This document shows, one piece after another, positions 8,334 to 17,700 of a DNA stretch of 64,000 nt. How positions within the stretch are numbered: the first letter of the stretch is position 1; every line of letters starts with the position of its first letter. Origin of the DNA: JBDHBD01 sp039586095 (GTDB taxonomy: Bacteria > Gemmatimonadota > Gemmatimonadetes > Palauibacterales > Palauibacteraceae); NCBI GenBank assembly GCA_039586095.1, contig JBDHLB010000010.1, forward strand, positions 1 to 64,000, read 5' to 3'. The notes under the pieces were generated by a model. The model did no database searches and was not told the origin of the DNA. It saw nothing but the letters and a program-made list of their open reading frames with translations. The translations under genes and the position numbers were made by a program.

Positions 8334-11300
8334 CGTTTCGCTGTCGCCTCCCGGCCGGCGCACGTGCCAGCGGCCGACTTGCGCGCCGGCGCGCGAGCCG
8401 CGGTGCCTCCGAGCGCCCGGCACGGATCGTCATACACACCGGCCGCGATCGCCTCGTGCACGGCCCGGCGCAGCGGGATGTGCCGACGCTCGGCACGGGT
8501 CGGATTCACCCGGTTCGTGAGCAGGACCACGAACAGGTCAAGCTCGGGGTCGATCCACAGACTCGTTCCGGTGAATCCCGTATGGCCGAAGGCACGTCCG
8601 GTCAGACAGGCTCCTGCGGAAGAGTTCGTCGAGGACAGCTCCCAGCCCAGCGCCCGGGTCGCGTTTCCGTCGTGCCGGCGGGTGAATTCTGCCACGGCGT
8701 CGGCCGAGAACAGGCCGCTCGACTCGCCCCGCGCCGCGGCCAGCCACGCTTCGGCGAAGCGTGCCAGATCGCGAGCGGTGGAGAAGATCCCCGCGTGTCC
8801 AGCGACCCCACCCATTGCGTAGGCGTTCTCGTCGTGCACGACGCCGTGCACGTGCCTGTGACGGAAGACGGTGTCGATTTCCGTGGGGGCCACCCGTCCG
8901 AGCAGCGTCGGGTCGGGACGGTAGCCGGTGTCGGTCATGCCGAGCGGATCGAACACGTGGGTGGCTAGGAAGCGGTCGAGCGGCAGGCCCGACACCGCCT
9001 CTACGACCCGACCCAGCGTGATGAACCCGAAATCGCTGTACAACGTCCGCGTCCCCGGCGGGTACACCGGCTCCAGCGCCGCGAGCGCCTCTCGGTAGGC
9101 CTCCGGACCCTGGAGTTCCTTCCACCACGGGAGAAAGGGCGCCAACCCCCCGCGGTGAAGGAGCAGCTGCCGCAGCGTGACCTCGCTCTTCCACCCGCGC
9201 CCCCACTCCGGCAAATACGCGGACACGGGCGCGTCCAGGTGGGCCCGGCCATCCTGGGCCAACAGGAGCAGCGCCGATGTGGTCCCCACGACCTTGGTGA
9301 GGGAGGCGAGGTCGTAGAGTGTCGCCTCGGTCGCGGGGGCGGCGTCTTCGCTCCAATCCAGCGCTCCGTAGCCGCGCAGATGCACCAGACGCCCCTGCCG
9401 CCCGACGGCCAGCGCGGCACCCGGCGTGACCGAGTCCGAGACGGCGGCGTCCAGCAGCGCATCGGCCCGGCGCAGGGCGCTAGGGTCGAGGCCTGCGTCG
9501 ATCGCGGCCTCGAACCCGACATCGGTCGGGTCATCGGGCCCCCGTGCCTCACCGGGGCCAGGGCGGGTCAAACCTTCGCCCACGCGGTGAAAGGGCGGCA
9601 GGGAGATCGGCAGCCGACCGCCGATCGCGACTTGTCCGAGCAGGGCTTCGGCCGCGGCTCGCTGTGAGACGGGACGACCGCCCCACGCGAGCAGGTAGCT
9701 CCGGACGTCGGGCAGCTCGGTCAGCAGGTAGGGGCTGCCGAACGAGAGCAGCACGAGCGGCGTGTCCGATTCGTGTACGGCCTCCACGAAGCGCGCCAGC
9801 GTGGGTGGAGCGTCGACGGATCCTTCACCCGCCTTCGGGGGGAGATAGACGGAAACCAGCACGAGGTCGGCTCTCGCCGCGGCCTCGGCCAGCGAATCGA
9901 CGGTGACGCCTCGTGTCTCGGACGTGATTCGCGCCGAGCTCGGCGGCAAACCGGCCTCCGCCAGATGACCGTCGAATGCGAGGCCCGCGGCCAGGTCCGC
10001 CGGTCGGGAGAGTGTGAGGCTGAACACCTGGCGCGCCCGGCTTCGGTCGAGCGGCACGAGCCCATCACGGTCGCGTGCCAACGTGAGCGATCGGACCGCC
10101 GTAGTCTCGGCGAAAGCGGCATGCTCCTGAACGCCCACGACGTCGGCGACCCGCTCCAGTTCGACCATGCGGTTTGTCTGCAGCCCGGCCGCCGCCTTTG
10201 CCTCCAGCAGACGTCGCACCGAGGCGTCGATCCGGACTTCGCTCAATCGACCAGAGCGCACCGCCGTCACGATGGCGGCGATCGCCCGCTCGGGATCCTC
10301 GGGCATCAACACGACGTCCGCACCCGCCTCCACGGCGCGCACGGCCGCCTCGGCGCCACCATATCGGGAGACGATCGCGCCCATCTGCAGCGCGTCAGTG
10401 AACACGATTCCCTCAAAGCCCAGCTCCTCGCGCAACAGCCCCGTGGTGAGGGCCGCGGACAGCGTCGCCGGCGGAGCGTCCGGCTCGATTACGGCCGGGA
10501 CGGAAAGGTGGGCGGTCATCACCGCATCGACGCCGGCCTCGATCGCACGACGGAACGGGATCAGCTCGAGCGTGTCGAGCCTCGTGCGGTCGGCGCCCAC
10601 CACCGGGAGCTCGAGATGGGAGTCCGTGCGCGTGTCGCCGTGACCGGGGAAGTGCTTGGCCGTGGACATGAGCCCGCCGTCGCGCATGCCCCGCACGTAG
10701 CCGATACCCAACCGCGCGACCTGCTCGGGGTCTTCCCCGTAGGAGCGCGTGTTGATGATCGGGTTTGCGGGATTGCTGTTCACGTCCAGGACCGGGGCGA
10801 AGTTGAGGTGGACGCCGACGGCACGCGCCTCCCGCGCGGTGACTCGGCCCAACTCGTACGTGAAGGACTCGTCCCCGATCGCCCCGAAACCCATGGCCGG
10901 TGGAAACTCCGTACCACCGCCCATCGGGATCATCCAGGGGATCGCCCATACGGCGCCCAATCGCGTGCCCGGACCGGCCTCGAAGTCGGCGGTCACCAGG
11001 AGCGGCACCCGGGCCCGGGCCTGAAGTGCGTTGAGCTTTGCCGCGTACGAGTGCGGGAGGCCGATCGACACAGTCACGCCACCCAGCCCGTGATCCTCCA
11101 CCAGACCCATGATTCGCCGGAACTCGGAATCCGTGGAGGACGCGTAGCCGCCGTCCATCCAGATGTTGACCAGCTGGCCCGCCTTTTCACGCAGCGACAG
11201 GGCCGCGAGGGTCGTGTCGACCCAGTGGCGGGCCTCGGCGTCGAGACGCGTGCGCGGACCGAGGAGCGTGTCGGAGCGAGCTGCCATTCCGACCGCGTTG

Positions 11301-11434
11301 CCGGGCGGCTCCAGCGTCCGCGCCTGCGTCCGAGCGCCCTGGCAGGTGAGGGCCGGCAAGCTGAGGGCGCCGACCAGCAACACCAGCTTTCGGCCCCGTC
11401 GGGCGCTCCCTACACTGCCCCGTGTCCCTCGCAC
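8330..11434 (-). CDS. NagZ-type GH3 beta-N-acetylglucosaminidase fused to a class C beta-lactamase-fold serine hydrolase
   Basis: 1034-residue exported fusion. A basic, hydrophobic N-terminus ends near Cys31 (LPALTC), a possible lipid attachment site though the lipobox is imperfect. Residues about 60-420 are GH3/NagZ: KHFPGHGD at 260-267 with Asp271 and His273 (the NagZ Asp/His pair), and nucleophile region FTDALQM with Asp347. About 430-620 is the GH3 C-terminal domain. About 640-1000 is a serine-hydrolase domain with Ser711-x-x-Lys714, Tyr799-Ser-Asp801 and His951-Thr-Gly in place of KTG. NagZ removes terminal GlcNAc from muropeptides. The second domain may cut the peptide stem, as B. subtilis AmiE of the same fold does (from memory). 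The GTG start has AAGGAG 8 nt upstream. The gene is coupled to the symporter and divergent from the NamZ homolog. Confidence 0.93.
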   Translation of the reverse strand: MRGTRGSVGSARRGRKLVLLVGALSLPALTCQGARTQARTLEPPGNAVGMAARSDTLLGPRTRLDAEARHWVDTTLAALSLREKAGQLVNIWMDGGYASSTDSEFRRIMGLVEDHGLGGVTVSIGLPHSYAAKLNALQARARVPLLVTADFEAGPGTRLGAVWAIPWMIPMGGGTEFPPAMGFGAIGDESFTYELGRVTAREARAVGVHLNFAPVLDVNSNPANPIINTRSYGEDPEQVARLGIGYVRGMRDGGLMSTAKHFPGHGDTRTDSHLELPVVGADRTRLDTLELIPFRRAIEAGVDAVMTAHLSVPAVIEPDAPPATLSAALTTGLLREELGFEGIVFTDALQMGAIVSRYGGAEAAVRAVEAGADVVLMPEDPERAIAAIVTAVRSGRLSEVRIDASVRRLLEAKAAAGLQTNRMVELERVADVVGVQEHAAFAETTAVRSLTLARDRDGLVPLDRSRARQVFSLTLSRPADLAAGLAFDGHLAEAGLPPSSARITSETRGVTVDSLAEAAARADLVLVSVYLPPKAGEGSVDAPPTLARFVEAVHESDTPLVLLSFGSPYLLTELPDVRSYLLAWGGRPVSQRAAAEALLGQVAIGGRLPISLPPFHRVGEGLTRPGPGEARGPDDPTDVGFEAAIDAGLDPSALRRADALLDAAVSDSVTPGAALAVGRQGRLVHLRGYGALDWSEDAAPATEATLYDLASLTKVVGTTSALLLLAQDGRAHLDAPVSAYLPEWGRGWKSEVTLRQLLLHRGGLAPFLPWWKELQGPEAYREALAALEPVYPPGTRTLYSDFGFITLGRVVEAVSGLPLDRFLATHVFDPLGMTDTGYRPDPTLLGRVAPTEIDTVFRHRHVHGVVHDENAYAMGGVAGHAGIFSTARDLARFAEAWLAAARGESSGLFSADAVAEFTRRHDGNATRALGWELSSTNSSAGACLTGRAFGHTGFTGTSLWIDPELDLFVVLLTNRVNPTRAERRHIPLRRAVHEAIAAGVYDDPCRALGGTAARAPARKSAAGTCAGREATAKR

Positions 11435-11474
11435 TCAGCGCTCCTTCGGATGGAGGACCCTCGCGTTGCGCCCC

Positions 11475-12770
11475 ATGCCTTTCAGCGATCGGCAAGCTAG
11501 TCCGGCCGTGAGGCCGCGACAACGAAGCCTCCGGTTCAGGGACGTGTGGACGCTTTGCACGCTCTCCACGACGCTCTCTCTCGCCTGCGGGTCACCTCGT
11601 CCCGACGCCCGCGTGGCCGGGGCAACCGTTCGGCCGGGGATCGAGGTTCTGCTTGCCGACTCGGCCCACCTGGTTCGGGGCCGCGCGCTGGGGCTGATCA
11701 CGAACCACACGGGTGTGACGCGGGACCGCGCGACCACCATCGATGTGCTCGCCGCCTGGCCGGAAACGCGGCTGGTCGCGCTGTTCTCGCCGGAGCATGG
11801 CATTCGTGGAAGGGAGGAAGCGGGGGTCGCTGTCTCGTCCGGTGTCGACGCGACGACGGGGCTTCCGGTCCACTCGCTGTACGGCGAGACCCGAAAGCCC
11901 ACCCCGGAGATGCTGAGGGACGTGGACGTGCTCGCGTTCGACATTCAGGACGTCGGGACCCGGTACTTCACGTACGTCTCGACGATGGCGCTCGCGATGG
12001 AGGCCGCTGCCGAGGCGGACATCCCGTTTGTCGTCCTCGATCGCCCCAACCCGCTGGGTGGCGCTCTCGTGCACGGCGGGGTGCTGGACACGGCGTACGC
12101 TTCGTTCGTTGGTCTGTATCCCGTGCCCGCACGACACGGCCTGACGGTCGGCGAGCTGGCGCGTCTGTTCAACGACCGCTTCGGGATCGGCGCGCGGCTT
12201 CACGTGGTCCCGACCAGCGGCTGGCGACGGGACGCGTGGTTCGACGAGACGGGACTGCCGTGGATCGCGCCTTCGCCCAACATGCCGTCGCTCGCGAGCG
12301 CCACGCACTACCCCGGGGTCTGCCTGTTCGAGGGCACGAACCTGTCCGTGGGGAGAGGCACGGAGACTCCGTTTCAGGTGATCGGAGCCCCCTGGCTCGA
12401 TGGTTCCGACCTGGCGGCGCGACTGAACGCGCGTGGGCTGGCCGGCGTGCGGTTCGAGCCGGTCACGTTCACACCGACAGCACCGGGGGATGGCAAGTTC
12501 GACGGTCAATCCGTGCAGGGGATCCGGTTCGTCGTCACCGATCGGGAGGCGTACGACCCGGTTCTCGCCGGCGTCGCGGCGCTACTCGACAGCCATCGCC
12601 TGTCCGGTGAGCGCTGGGCGTGGTCCGCCGAGCATTTCGACCGACTCGCGGGGACGGGCACGCGGCGGGCGGGGATCGACTCGGCGGCGACGCTCGAGGA
12701 GCTGACGGCCAGCTGGGATGCGCAGATCCTGGACTTCCGCGGACTGCGGCGACCCTACCTGATCTACTGA
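11475..12770 (+). CDS. namZ: NamZ/DUF1343 exo-beta-N-acetylmuramidase-like lipoprotein
   Basis: 431 residues. A signal peptide ends in a good lipobox (LSLAC, Cys38). Family motifs follow: GLITNHTGVT (73-82), FSPEHGIRG (104-112, with Glu107 and His108), VDVLAFDIQDVGTRYFTYV, VLDRPNPLGG, and PNMPSLASATHYPG followed by FEGTNLSVGRGT. The founding member, B. subtilis NamZ (YbbC), releases terminal MurNAc from the non-reducing end of peptidoglycan fragments. It is encoded beside nagZ and amiE there, and here it diverges from the NagZ fusion across only 40 bp. An in-frame TTG at 11466, 9 nt after GGAGG, is an alternative start. The upstream open frame overlaps the divergent gene and is not coding. 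Confidence 0.9.
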   Translation: MPFSDRQASPAVRPRQRSLRFRDVWTLCTLSTTLSLACGSPRPDARVAGATVRPGIEVLLADSAHLVRGRALGLITNHTGVTRDRATTIDVLAAWPETRLVALFSPEHGIRGREEAGVAVSSGVDATTGLPVHSLYGETRKPTPEMLRDVDVLAFDIQDVGTRYFTYVSTMALAMEAAAEADIPFVVLDRPNPLGGALVHGGVLDTAYASFVGLYPVPARHGLTVGELARLFNDRFGIGARLHVVPTSGWRRDAWFDETGLPWIAPSPNMPSLASATHYPGVCLFEGTNLSVGRGTETPFQVIGAPWLDGSDLAARLNARGLAGVRFEPVTFTPTAPGDGKFDGQSVQGIRFVVTDREAYDPVLAGVAALLDSHRLSGERWAWSAEHFDRLAGTGTRRAGIDSAATLEELTASWDAQILDFRGLRRPYLIY

Positions 12771-12827
12771 GTCGCCAATCCTACCCGATCTACCGAGGCG
12801 CTAACCCGCCGCCTTCGACCGATCCGT

Positions 12828-13706
12828 CTACTCAGGGACCAGAATCCGCCCCGCCAGGGGCTCGATCTCGGCCGAGATCGGCGTCTCGCCCTGCGGCTCC
12901 CCGTCCACCTGGACCGCCAGCGGAGGATCCGATTCGATGCGGATCTCGCGCGCCTGGAGGAAGATCATTCGGTCATCCCCGCCGAACTGCCGGCGCGCCA
13001 CACGCCACACGATGCGCGCCATCTCGGGCAGGTTGCGGGGGGCGAAGACACAGACGTCCAGCAGGCCATCCTGGAAGGAGATGCGGGGACCCACCGTGAG
13101 CTCCACAGGCAGCGGACCGGCGCCCAGCTGCCCCACGTTCGCCAGCAGTACCATCGAAGCCCGCACGTTCAATTCGTGCCCGTCGGCTTCGATATGGAAG
13201 TCCGCACTGGGCGGCGTCATCACCTGCTTGAGCCCGCTGACCAGGTAGGCCGCGAAGCCGAGGCGGTGCTTGAGCTCGGTCGTGGCCGCCGCCATCACCT
13301 CGGCGTCGAGCCCGGCGCCCGCGATGAGCGCGAAGTGTTCGCCGTCGATCCGCCCGAGGTCGACCGCCTCCACGCGGCCCTCCACCGCCACGCGCACCGC
13401 GCCTTCCAGCGACGCGGGGATCCCGAAGTTCAGGGCCAGTTGGTTCCCTGTGCCGAAGGGTACGATGGCCACCGGCACGGTGGTCCCTGCCGTGCCCTTG
13501 AGCGCCTGACCGATCGTGCCGTCGCCCCCCACCGCCACCACGGCGCGGTAGCCCGAGCGCGCCGCCTCGCGGGCCGCGACGAGCGCCTGCTCGGAACGGT
13601 CACACTCCACGATGTCGAACGGGACGTCGCGGGCCGCGAACGCGCCTCCCAGGCGCCTGCGGAGGCTGTCGGGCAGACCGCCGGCCGCCTTCGGGTTCAC
13701 GAGCAC
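12828..13706 (-). CDS. Diacylglycerol/lipid kinase family protein (DagK/LCB5 catalytic domain)
   Basis: Soluble lipid kinase that transfers ATP phosphate to diacylglycerol or a related lipid at the inner membrane. From the GTG at 13706 it begins MLVNPKAAGG. It then has the glycine-rich nucleotide loop VAVGGDGTIGQAL, PFGTGNQLALNFGIP, and a C-terminal beta-rich domain with VQVDGEP, all typical of this family. The GTG start cuts off half of the first beta strand. In frame upstream lies ...NRFPIPTSERFLVLVNPK, and a perfect GAGGAGG (13751-13757) is 5 nt before an in-frame CTG at 13745. The true start may therefore be CTG, giving 305 residues. The frame is open all the way back to the htpX stop. 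Confidence 0.88.
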   Translation of the reverse strand: MLVNPKAAGGLPDSLRRRLGGAFAARDVPFDIVECDRSEQALVAAREAARSGYRAVVAVGGDGTIGQALKGTAGTTVPVAIVPFGTGNQLALNFGIPASLEGAVRVAVEGRVEAVDLGRIDGEHFALIAGAGLDAEVMAAATTELKHRLGFAAYLVSGLKQVMTPPSADFHIEADGHELNVRASMVLLANVGQLGAGPLPVELTVGPRISFQDGLLDVCVFAPRNLPEMARIVWRVARRQFGGDDRMIFLQAREIRIESDPPLAVQVDGEPQGETPISAEIEPLAGRILVPE

Positions 13707-13826
13707 GAGAAACCGCTCGCTCGTCGGGATGGGAAACCGGTTCAGAAGGGCCTCCTCGATCGTGCTCTCCGCGACCTGTTCACGGAAGCCGCGCGTCGCC
13801 GTGTCACGTTCCGGACGATCCCGGCC

Positions 13827-14669
13827 TCAGACGGCACCCGCCAGCGTCTCCAGACGTCGAACGCGCTCCTCCGTCGGTGGGTGCGTACGAAACAGACCCG
13901 TGAAGCCGCCGCCCCCGCCTCTCAGCGGGTTCACGATGCACAGGTGCGCCGCTGCCGGGTTCACGTTCATCGGACGCCGCTCCGCTCCCCGCTCGAGGGC
14001 CCTCAACGCGCTGGCCAGACCGAGCGGGTGGCCGCTGATCTCCGACCCTATGCGGTCGGCGCGGAACTCGCCGGCGCGGCTGATCGCCATCTGGATCAAC
14101 ATGGCCGCGAGCGGGGCGAGAACGAGCATCAAGATCGACCCGACCGCCCCCAGGGGGCCTCGATCCCGACCGCCGCCGAAGAAGAGTCCGAAGCGTGCCA
14201 GCATGACGATCGCCGCCGACATCGTGGCTGCGACGGTACCGATCAGCATGTCGCGGTTCCTGATGTGCGCGAGCTCGTGCGCCAGGATCCCTTCGAGCTC
14301 CTCCCGGTTCACGAGCGGCAACAGACCTCGCGTCACGCAGACGACCGCTTTCTGGGGATTCCGCCCTGTCGCGAAAGCGTTCGGCTGCTCGGAGGGCGCG
14401 ATCGCCACGGTCGGCATCGGAAGCCCGGCGCGTTGCCGCAGCTGATCGACCATTTCGTACAGATCCGGCGCGTCTTTACGCTCGATGACCTGCGCGCGAT
14501 ACATCTTCAGCACGACGCGGTCGCTGAACCAGTAGCTGCCGACGTTGAACAACGCGGCGAAGATGAAGGCAAGGATCATGGCGTTCTGGCCACCGAAGTA
14601 GCCCGCGACGGCTACGACGAGGGCCGTCAGCAACGCCATGAGCCCGAAAGTCTTGACGTAGTTTCCCAT
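13827..14669 (-). CDS. htpX: Membrane zinc metalloprotease HtpX
   Basis: 280-residue M48 family protease of the inner membrane that degrades damaged membrane proteins, complementing FtsH. Two hydrophobic segments lie at the N-terminus (about 8-23 and 28-48). The zinc motif HELAH is at 131-135, further hydrophobic segments follow it, and the downstream Glu ligand is in GEFRADRIG. The catalytic domain includes the substrate-binding loop SEQPNAFATGRNP. The ATG follows GGGAGG at about 10 nt spacing. Another ATG 18 nt upstream would add six residues. It lies 128 nt downstream of tamB and directly before the lipid kinase, consistent with an envelope-maintenance group. Confidence 0.95.
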   Translation of the reverse strand: MGNYVKTFGLMALLTALVVAVAGYFGGQNAMILAFIFAALFNVGSYWFSDRVVLKMYRAQVIERKDAPDLYEMVDQLRQRAGLPMPTVAIAPSEQPNAFATGRNPQKAVVCVTRGLLPLVNREELEGILAHELAHIRNRDMLIGTVAATMSAAIVMLARFGLFFGGGRDRGPLGAVGSILMLVLAPLAAMLIQMAISRAGEFRADRIGSEISGHPLGLASALRALERGAERRPMNVNPAAAHLCIVNPLRGGGGGFTGLFRTHPPTEERVRRLETLAGAV

Positions 14670-14797
14670 GCTGCGGTCGCCTCCCATCAAAGGGTTCCGG
14701 GGTCGCACCAATCTACCCCCGAAGAGGGGATTCGTCTCGTTCCGAGGCAGATGTGTCTTCTGTGTCTTCGCGAGGCTGGATGCCTCTCGGGCCGGCT

Positions 14798-17700
14798 TTA
14801 GGGGAACGACCACTCGCGAAAGATGAACAGACCGTACGTCTGGGCGGTTTCGAAGCTCGCCGCCGAGGCCACGCCGAATTGTTGTCGGTCGAAGCGGTTC
14901 TCCGCTCGGGCCTCGAGCGACCAGTTCTCCGAGAACCGCCACTCGATCAGAACGCGCGGGACACCGCCGCCCAATGGCTGCGCGACCGAGAAGAAGACGT
15001 CCTCGCCCGCGTACCATCCGACCGCGAGCTCTGTGCGGGCGAACAAGCTCTGAGTGCTCTCGAGCCCTCCCGTACTGGAGTCGTACTCGGTCCCCACGGA
15101 GCGGAGCTGCAGGTAGGACAGGCCGGAGCTGCCGACGAAGGCCGAAGAAAGGCCCGAGCTGAGCGTACCCAGCACGCTCTCCTGCACGAGACGTTGACCG
15201 AGTCGTTCATCCCCCGCCCCGTAACAGGGCACGCCCACCGCCAGGAAGCACAATCGATCGGAGTCGCTGAGGGTCGGCGGGTTGCTCCGCGTCCGGAGCT
15301 GGGTCTCGCGCAGCGTGCCCGTGATGTCGGCCCAGATGGTCACGGGGCCGGCCGGCGTCCGTGTCCTGTACTCGGCGGTGATATCGACGTTGGGGTCGAG
15401 TCCCGGCGATCCCACGAAATCGATCGTCCCGGCCGTGATTTGAAGCGACGTGCGGTACGGCGGGATTCGATCGAACACGTAGTTTCCCCGAGCCAGCCTG
15501 ACGGTACCCAGCATGGTGAGCGTACCGGCGGCGCGATCCATCCGCACGTCGATTCCCTCGCCGACGAGCTCCACGTCCACCACGTCGGAGCGCAGCCACA
15601 GGTTGGGGCCGAGGGCGAGCTCGGCGTCTATCTGAAGGTTGTCCATGAACGGATTCCGCGCCCTGGCGAGGAGGCGCCGCTCGGCGACCACCGTCGTGTC
15701 GATGAGACTGTAGACGTCCGGATCGGTCAGATCGATGACCTGACGCCCACGCAGGAACTCGTCCTGCCGAATGTCTCCGTCCCGGAATCGGAAGCTCCCG
15801 GTGATCTCGGGCGCCCGGAAGCGCCCGTGCAGGTTACCGCTACCGGAGACCAGGAAGGTCATCGCGCGGCGGTTCATCCCGTCGAGCAGGTTCGCCCGGA
15901 GGGCCAGGTCGAACCCGGGATCCCCTGGCTCCGACAGCTCCACGGTGCCCATAACGAGCCCTGTCCCTTCGCCCGCACGCACGACCAGCGAGTCGACCTG
16001 GAGCGCCGAGCCCTGGAAGCGCGCGGTTCCGTGGGCGTCCCGGTAACGCACACCGAGGCCGGGCACGAAGGCCCCGCCGTTCCTCACCTCGATTTTGCCG
16101 TCGTAACGGGGCTCCTGCGGACCGCCGCTCACGGCGACGTTCCCGCTCGCGTACCCGACGACTTCCTCCAGACCGCCGACCCAGGGAGCCAGGAGGTCCA
16201 GGGCGAGACTGTCCGCCTCGACGACGAAGTCGAACGCGTCGTCGGGCACCCGTCGTTCCACGCTTCTGAGGCTCAGATTCGCTCGCACGCGGCCGAACGC
16301 CCGGAGGACGGCGCCGGTGCTGCCGAGCGCATGGATCTCGCCCTCCAGCGATCGAGCGGCGTACTGCATGTCGGCCTCGATCCGGGCCGGCCCCGCGGAG
16401 CGGGCCGAGGCGTCGGCTACCTCGAGGGACAACTCCATACGCGGCGCGTCCAGGTTCCCTTCGACCCGAAGAAGCCCTCCCACCGTGCCCGACAGCTCGG
16501 GCGGGTCCGCCAGCACGCCGAGAAGGTTCTCGATGTGAAGGTCGGATAGCGCCACCTCGAACCGCCCGGAGCCGACGGCCGGGATCCCGCCGTCCGCGCG
16601 TAACCGCGCGTGGGGTCCTTCGAGAACGAGATCCCGCACCACAAGGCCCGAATCGCTATAGGCGAGGGAAGCCGGTGCTGTGAGCTCCACTTCGTGCCCA
16701 CGCATGTTGATCCGGAAACCGGCCAGCTCGGCCCGGTACGTCCGGTCTCCCCAGGAGACGCCGGCATCGGTCACAAGCGACAGGGACGTGTCCCTTGCGG
16801 CGGAGGCTCTCAGGCTGGCGGCTCCGGGACCTGCACGCTCGAACCGGGCGGTGAGCGAATCCAGCTGCTGTCCGAACACCCGGGCGTTCCATGCGGTGCC
16901 CACTACGACGAGCGAGTCCAGGTCTCGTGGGTTTGGCACGTCGAGACGGGCGAGCAGAGAATCCGCACGGTGCTCGCGGTAGCGCACGTCGCGGCCCGTC
17001 AACTGTCCCCCGAAAGACACCGCGTCCAGATTGCCGAACAGCACGCCGCGGGCCGTGAGCGATCCGGCGAAACCCTGGGAAGCCTGCTCCCCCTCGTCCG
17101 CGCGTCCCCGGCCGGCGAGCGGTGCGTCGAAATCGGCGAACAGATCCGTATCCTCCTCCAGCGTCTCTCCGCCGGGAATCTCTTCGAGAATCCAGCGATT
17201 CCACGCCGACATGTCCTCGGTCGACGCTTCCAGGATCAGTGAGCCGCCCTGATCGCTGCTCAGACCGAAGCTGCCTCGGCCCGTGACGATTCCGACATCG
17301 CTGCGTACGACGAACGTGTCGATCCGCATGGCCCCGTCGTCGACCGTCAGCCGGATCTGACTCGTGTCGATGCGCGCCTGCTCGAATACGGAGGGCAGGA
17401 TATCCAGATCGAGGGACGCCTCGAGCGTCGCCGGGTCCGTTCCAATGCCCGTGACCCGTCCCCCGATCGCGAGAGCGGACTCGGGCGCACCGTCGATCCA
17501 CTGGCTCAGGTCGAAACCGCGTGCCTGGACCTGAGCGTCGTACCGCTTGTCTTCGGCCTCCAGATCGAACCGTCCGTCGAAGCGCAGCTCGCCCCGTGGC
17601 GTCTCGAGATCGGCGCGGGCTTCCAGGTTCTGAAGGCCGCCGCTTGCGGCCAGGCTCCCGCGCACTTCGCCCACCAGTCCCAGTTCGGGGAAGAAGGGGG

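Noticed and set aside
9773..11500. Plus-strand frame of 575 codons opposite the NagZ fusion
   Set aside because: Antisense shadow with no family features. It would also cross the divergent promoter gap.
13176..16549. Overlapping plus-strand frames of 541 and 598 codons
   Set aside because: Antisense to lipid kinase, htpX and tamB. No ribosome-binding site or recognisable fold.
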